From Buttiauxella gaviniae (lineage in GTDB: Bacteria > Pseudomonadota > Gammaproteobacteria > Enterobacterales > Enterobacteriaceae), in the NCBI RefSeq assembly GCF_040786275.1, contig NZ_JBFMVT010000002.1, positions 3,100,001-3,164,000 of the forward strand: a DNA stretch of 64,000 nt, read 5' to 3'. Shown piece after piece: positions 62,726 to 64,000 of the stretch (position 1 is the first letter of the stretch; every line of letters starts with the position of its first letter). The notes under the pieces are model-generated. The model worked only from the letters and a program-made list of their open reading frames with translations. It was not told the origin of the DNA and did no database searches. The translations under genes and the position numbers were made by a program.

Positions 62726-64000
62726 TCATGGCCGCTCCGCGGCTTTTAACCAGTCGTTGACGCCATCAACGCCCATTGAAAGTAGTATGTCTTGTAATGA
62801 CACAACTCGTTGTAGCATTGCACCATGATCAGACTCCTCGTGCTCTTCTGCTTCCGCAAAAAGGCGAGTCATTAATTGAGTAAGGCTATCATTATGATCG
62901 TATAGGTGCTGTTTACTATGCCGGACATAGGATAGATAAATTTCTGTGGCTGCTAAGGCTTGTTCTGGCTCATGCTGTGAAATTGCGTTCAACCATTCAT
63001 GAAATCTGAAAAATTGATGTTTTTTACCCTCACTACTATTATCATTTTTAAAAACTGAAAAACAGCGAGCCACAATTTCTAACGGTATAAAAATAATATC
63101 TCTACTGTCGTCGAAAATATGATCTAATTGCTTCGCAACTCCCAGTGCATGCTGATTACTTGCATTTAAACCCGTTTGAATGCCATCCATACACTGTTTG
63201 CGATGCTGTCGAATATTTTCACCGTTTGTCCAAACGGTAGTTGCGCCATGCCAGGCTTCTGTTCTATCTAGGCTATTTAAGTCCTTAATCAATTCATCAA
63301 AATCGATATTTCCGGCCAAGGCTGATAAAGCTGAAATACGTCCCCATGTTTCAAAGTCTTCATTATCTCCCTCATTATAGATGTCCGATAATAAAGGTTT
63401 TACTGTATCAAAATGAGTGTGATAAGCGTAATACAGACTTCGCTCGGCGATTTTCCAAAGCCCATGAGTATCGTTCATGGCTATATGGAACAAGTCCCAA
63501 CCTAGATCGAAAGACTTATATTGCATAAATGGTAAACGTTGTAAGATCAAGGCGCGAATAGCTGGATGAGCATCGCTAGCAAAGCGCCGTAATGCTGGTA
63601 CCAACAATGTCGGTAGAGTATTACCTTGTTCCAGGAATTTATTAGCTAAAATCATCAACGCATTGGTAACATCCCCTTTCGCCATATTGATGCCTATAGT
63701 GATCAAATCGACGGAATCACTTTCAATTGGATTGGCCTCATCAAGTCCTGCAAAACCTATAGCTAGAAATATTAGTCGTTCTGCCGTTTGTTGGTCTTGT
63801 ATGACATTGGCGCAGGCTTCAAGCGCTTTGGCTGAATAGTCGTTGTATCGCCATTGCATTGGATGTCTTTCAAGTTCCTCAAGGATCTGATCGGCAAGAA
63901 GGATCGCATCAGGCTCTTCGAGTGGATTCCATATTCCGTTAGTCCCTAAATTGCCATAACGATGGGCCAGATAAGTAACGACTCCGCTCATGATGTCATC
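62726..64000 (-). CDS. Helical-repeat protein, C-terminal part (runs off the window)
   Basis: At least 424 codons; the frame is open to the window edge (DDIMSGVV...), so the gene likely starts beyond 64000, although the ATG at 63991 could be real. The visible part is all-helical with HEAT-like segments (LVPALRRFASDAHPAIRALILQRL in parts: RRFASDAHPAIRAL near 138). No catalytic motif is seen. C-terminal sensor arrays of this kind are common in large antiviral ATPases (STAND/Avs-like), and the gene is next to a SIR2 defence gene, but the family cannot be fixed from this part. Confidence 0.65.
   Translation of the reverse strand, partial: DDIMSGVVTYLAHRYGNLGTNGIWNPLEEPDAILLADQILEELERHPMQWRYNDYSAKALEACANVIQDQQTAERLIFLAIGFAGLDEANPIESDSVDLITIGINMAKGDVTNALMILANKFLEQGNTLPTLLVPALRRFASDAHPAIRALILQRLPFMQYKSFDLGWDLFHIAMNDTHGLWKIAERSLYYAYHTHFDTVKPLLSDIYNEGDNEDFETWGRISALSALAGNIDFDELIKDLNSLDRTEAWHGATTVWTNGENIRQHRKQCMDGIQTGLNASNQHALGVAKQLDHIFDDSRDIIFIPLEIVARCFSVFKNDNSSEGKKHQFFRFHEWLNAISQHEPEQALAATEIYLSYVRHSKQHLYDHNDSLTQLMTRLFAEAEEHEESDHGAMLQRVVSLQDILLSMGVDGVNDWLKAAERP

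Overview
The window is chromosomal DNA of an enterobacterium (Enterobacteriaceae; genus not decided). It has a nearly E. coli-identical NlpA lipoprotein, a BrnQ-type transporter and a cbtA/cbeA-radC-antirestriction-Ag43-yfjQ/yfjP-alpA module typical of the CP4-57/P4-like islands of this family. No rRNA, tRNA or CRISPR array was recognised.

Left part (1-23 kb): the 3' end of a giant Ig-repeat adhesin with a type I secretion C-terminus; nlpA; a DUF2000 gene and a BrnQ paralogue; a ridA / YheO-type regulator / phzF operon with shared palindromes; a YitT-type membrane protein; then a complete type I secretion operon (ABC, HlyD, TolC-like). That operon is divergent from a 1170-residue repeat protein ending in a calpain-like (C2) cysteine protease domain, probably its cargo. 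A CSS-EAL phosphodiesterase and a LysR gene divergent from a tandem DUF606 transporter pair follow.

Middle part (23-37.5 kb): a patchwork of insertions and decay. It holds a 2H-phosphoesterase-like gene, a hydrolase fragment, a frameshifted MarR-GNAT fusion, an AT-rich type II restriction-modification system (C protein, nuclease, convergent N6-adenine methylase) with C-boxes at both promoters, an IS3-family scrap, an aldo/keto reductase plus a dead second one, and a six-gene sugar-acid operon. The operon encodes an RraA-like aldolase, an MFS symporter, a zinc dehydrogenase, an SDR and a split altronate-dehydratase-type enzyme, with a convergent GntR/FCD regulator. An SgcJ/EcaC-like secreted protein and a decayed gene close this part.

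Right part (37.8-64 kb): a defence-type island. Its most unusual element is a seven-gene collinear operon (37.9-47.2 kb): WYL regulator, a short and a long dynamin-like GTPase, a tail-anchored protein with a duplicated domain, a HerA/DUF87 ATPase, an LHH (HNH/EndoVII-type) nuclease and a SUKH (SMI1/KNR4) immunity-like protein. I cannot match this combination to a named system; it is the best candidate for an undescribed defence or toxin system. The CP4-57-like module follows on the minus strand (CbtA/CbeA, RadC-like, ArdB-like antirestriction, Ag43-type autotransporter, second WYL regulator, YfjQ, YfjP), then an unknown gene, an inovirus Gp2/YfjJ-like protein, AlpA, a 1269-residue SIR2 protein with a small partner, and a helical-repeat protein running off the right edge. 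Both WYL regulators are preceded by the same TGACA-N5-TGTCA palindrome, which hints at shared control across the island.
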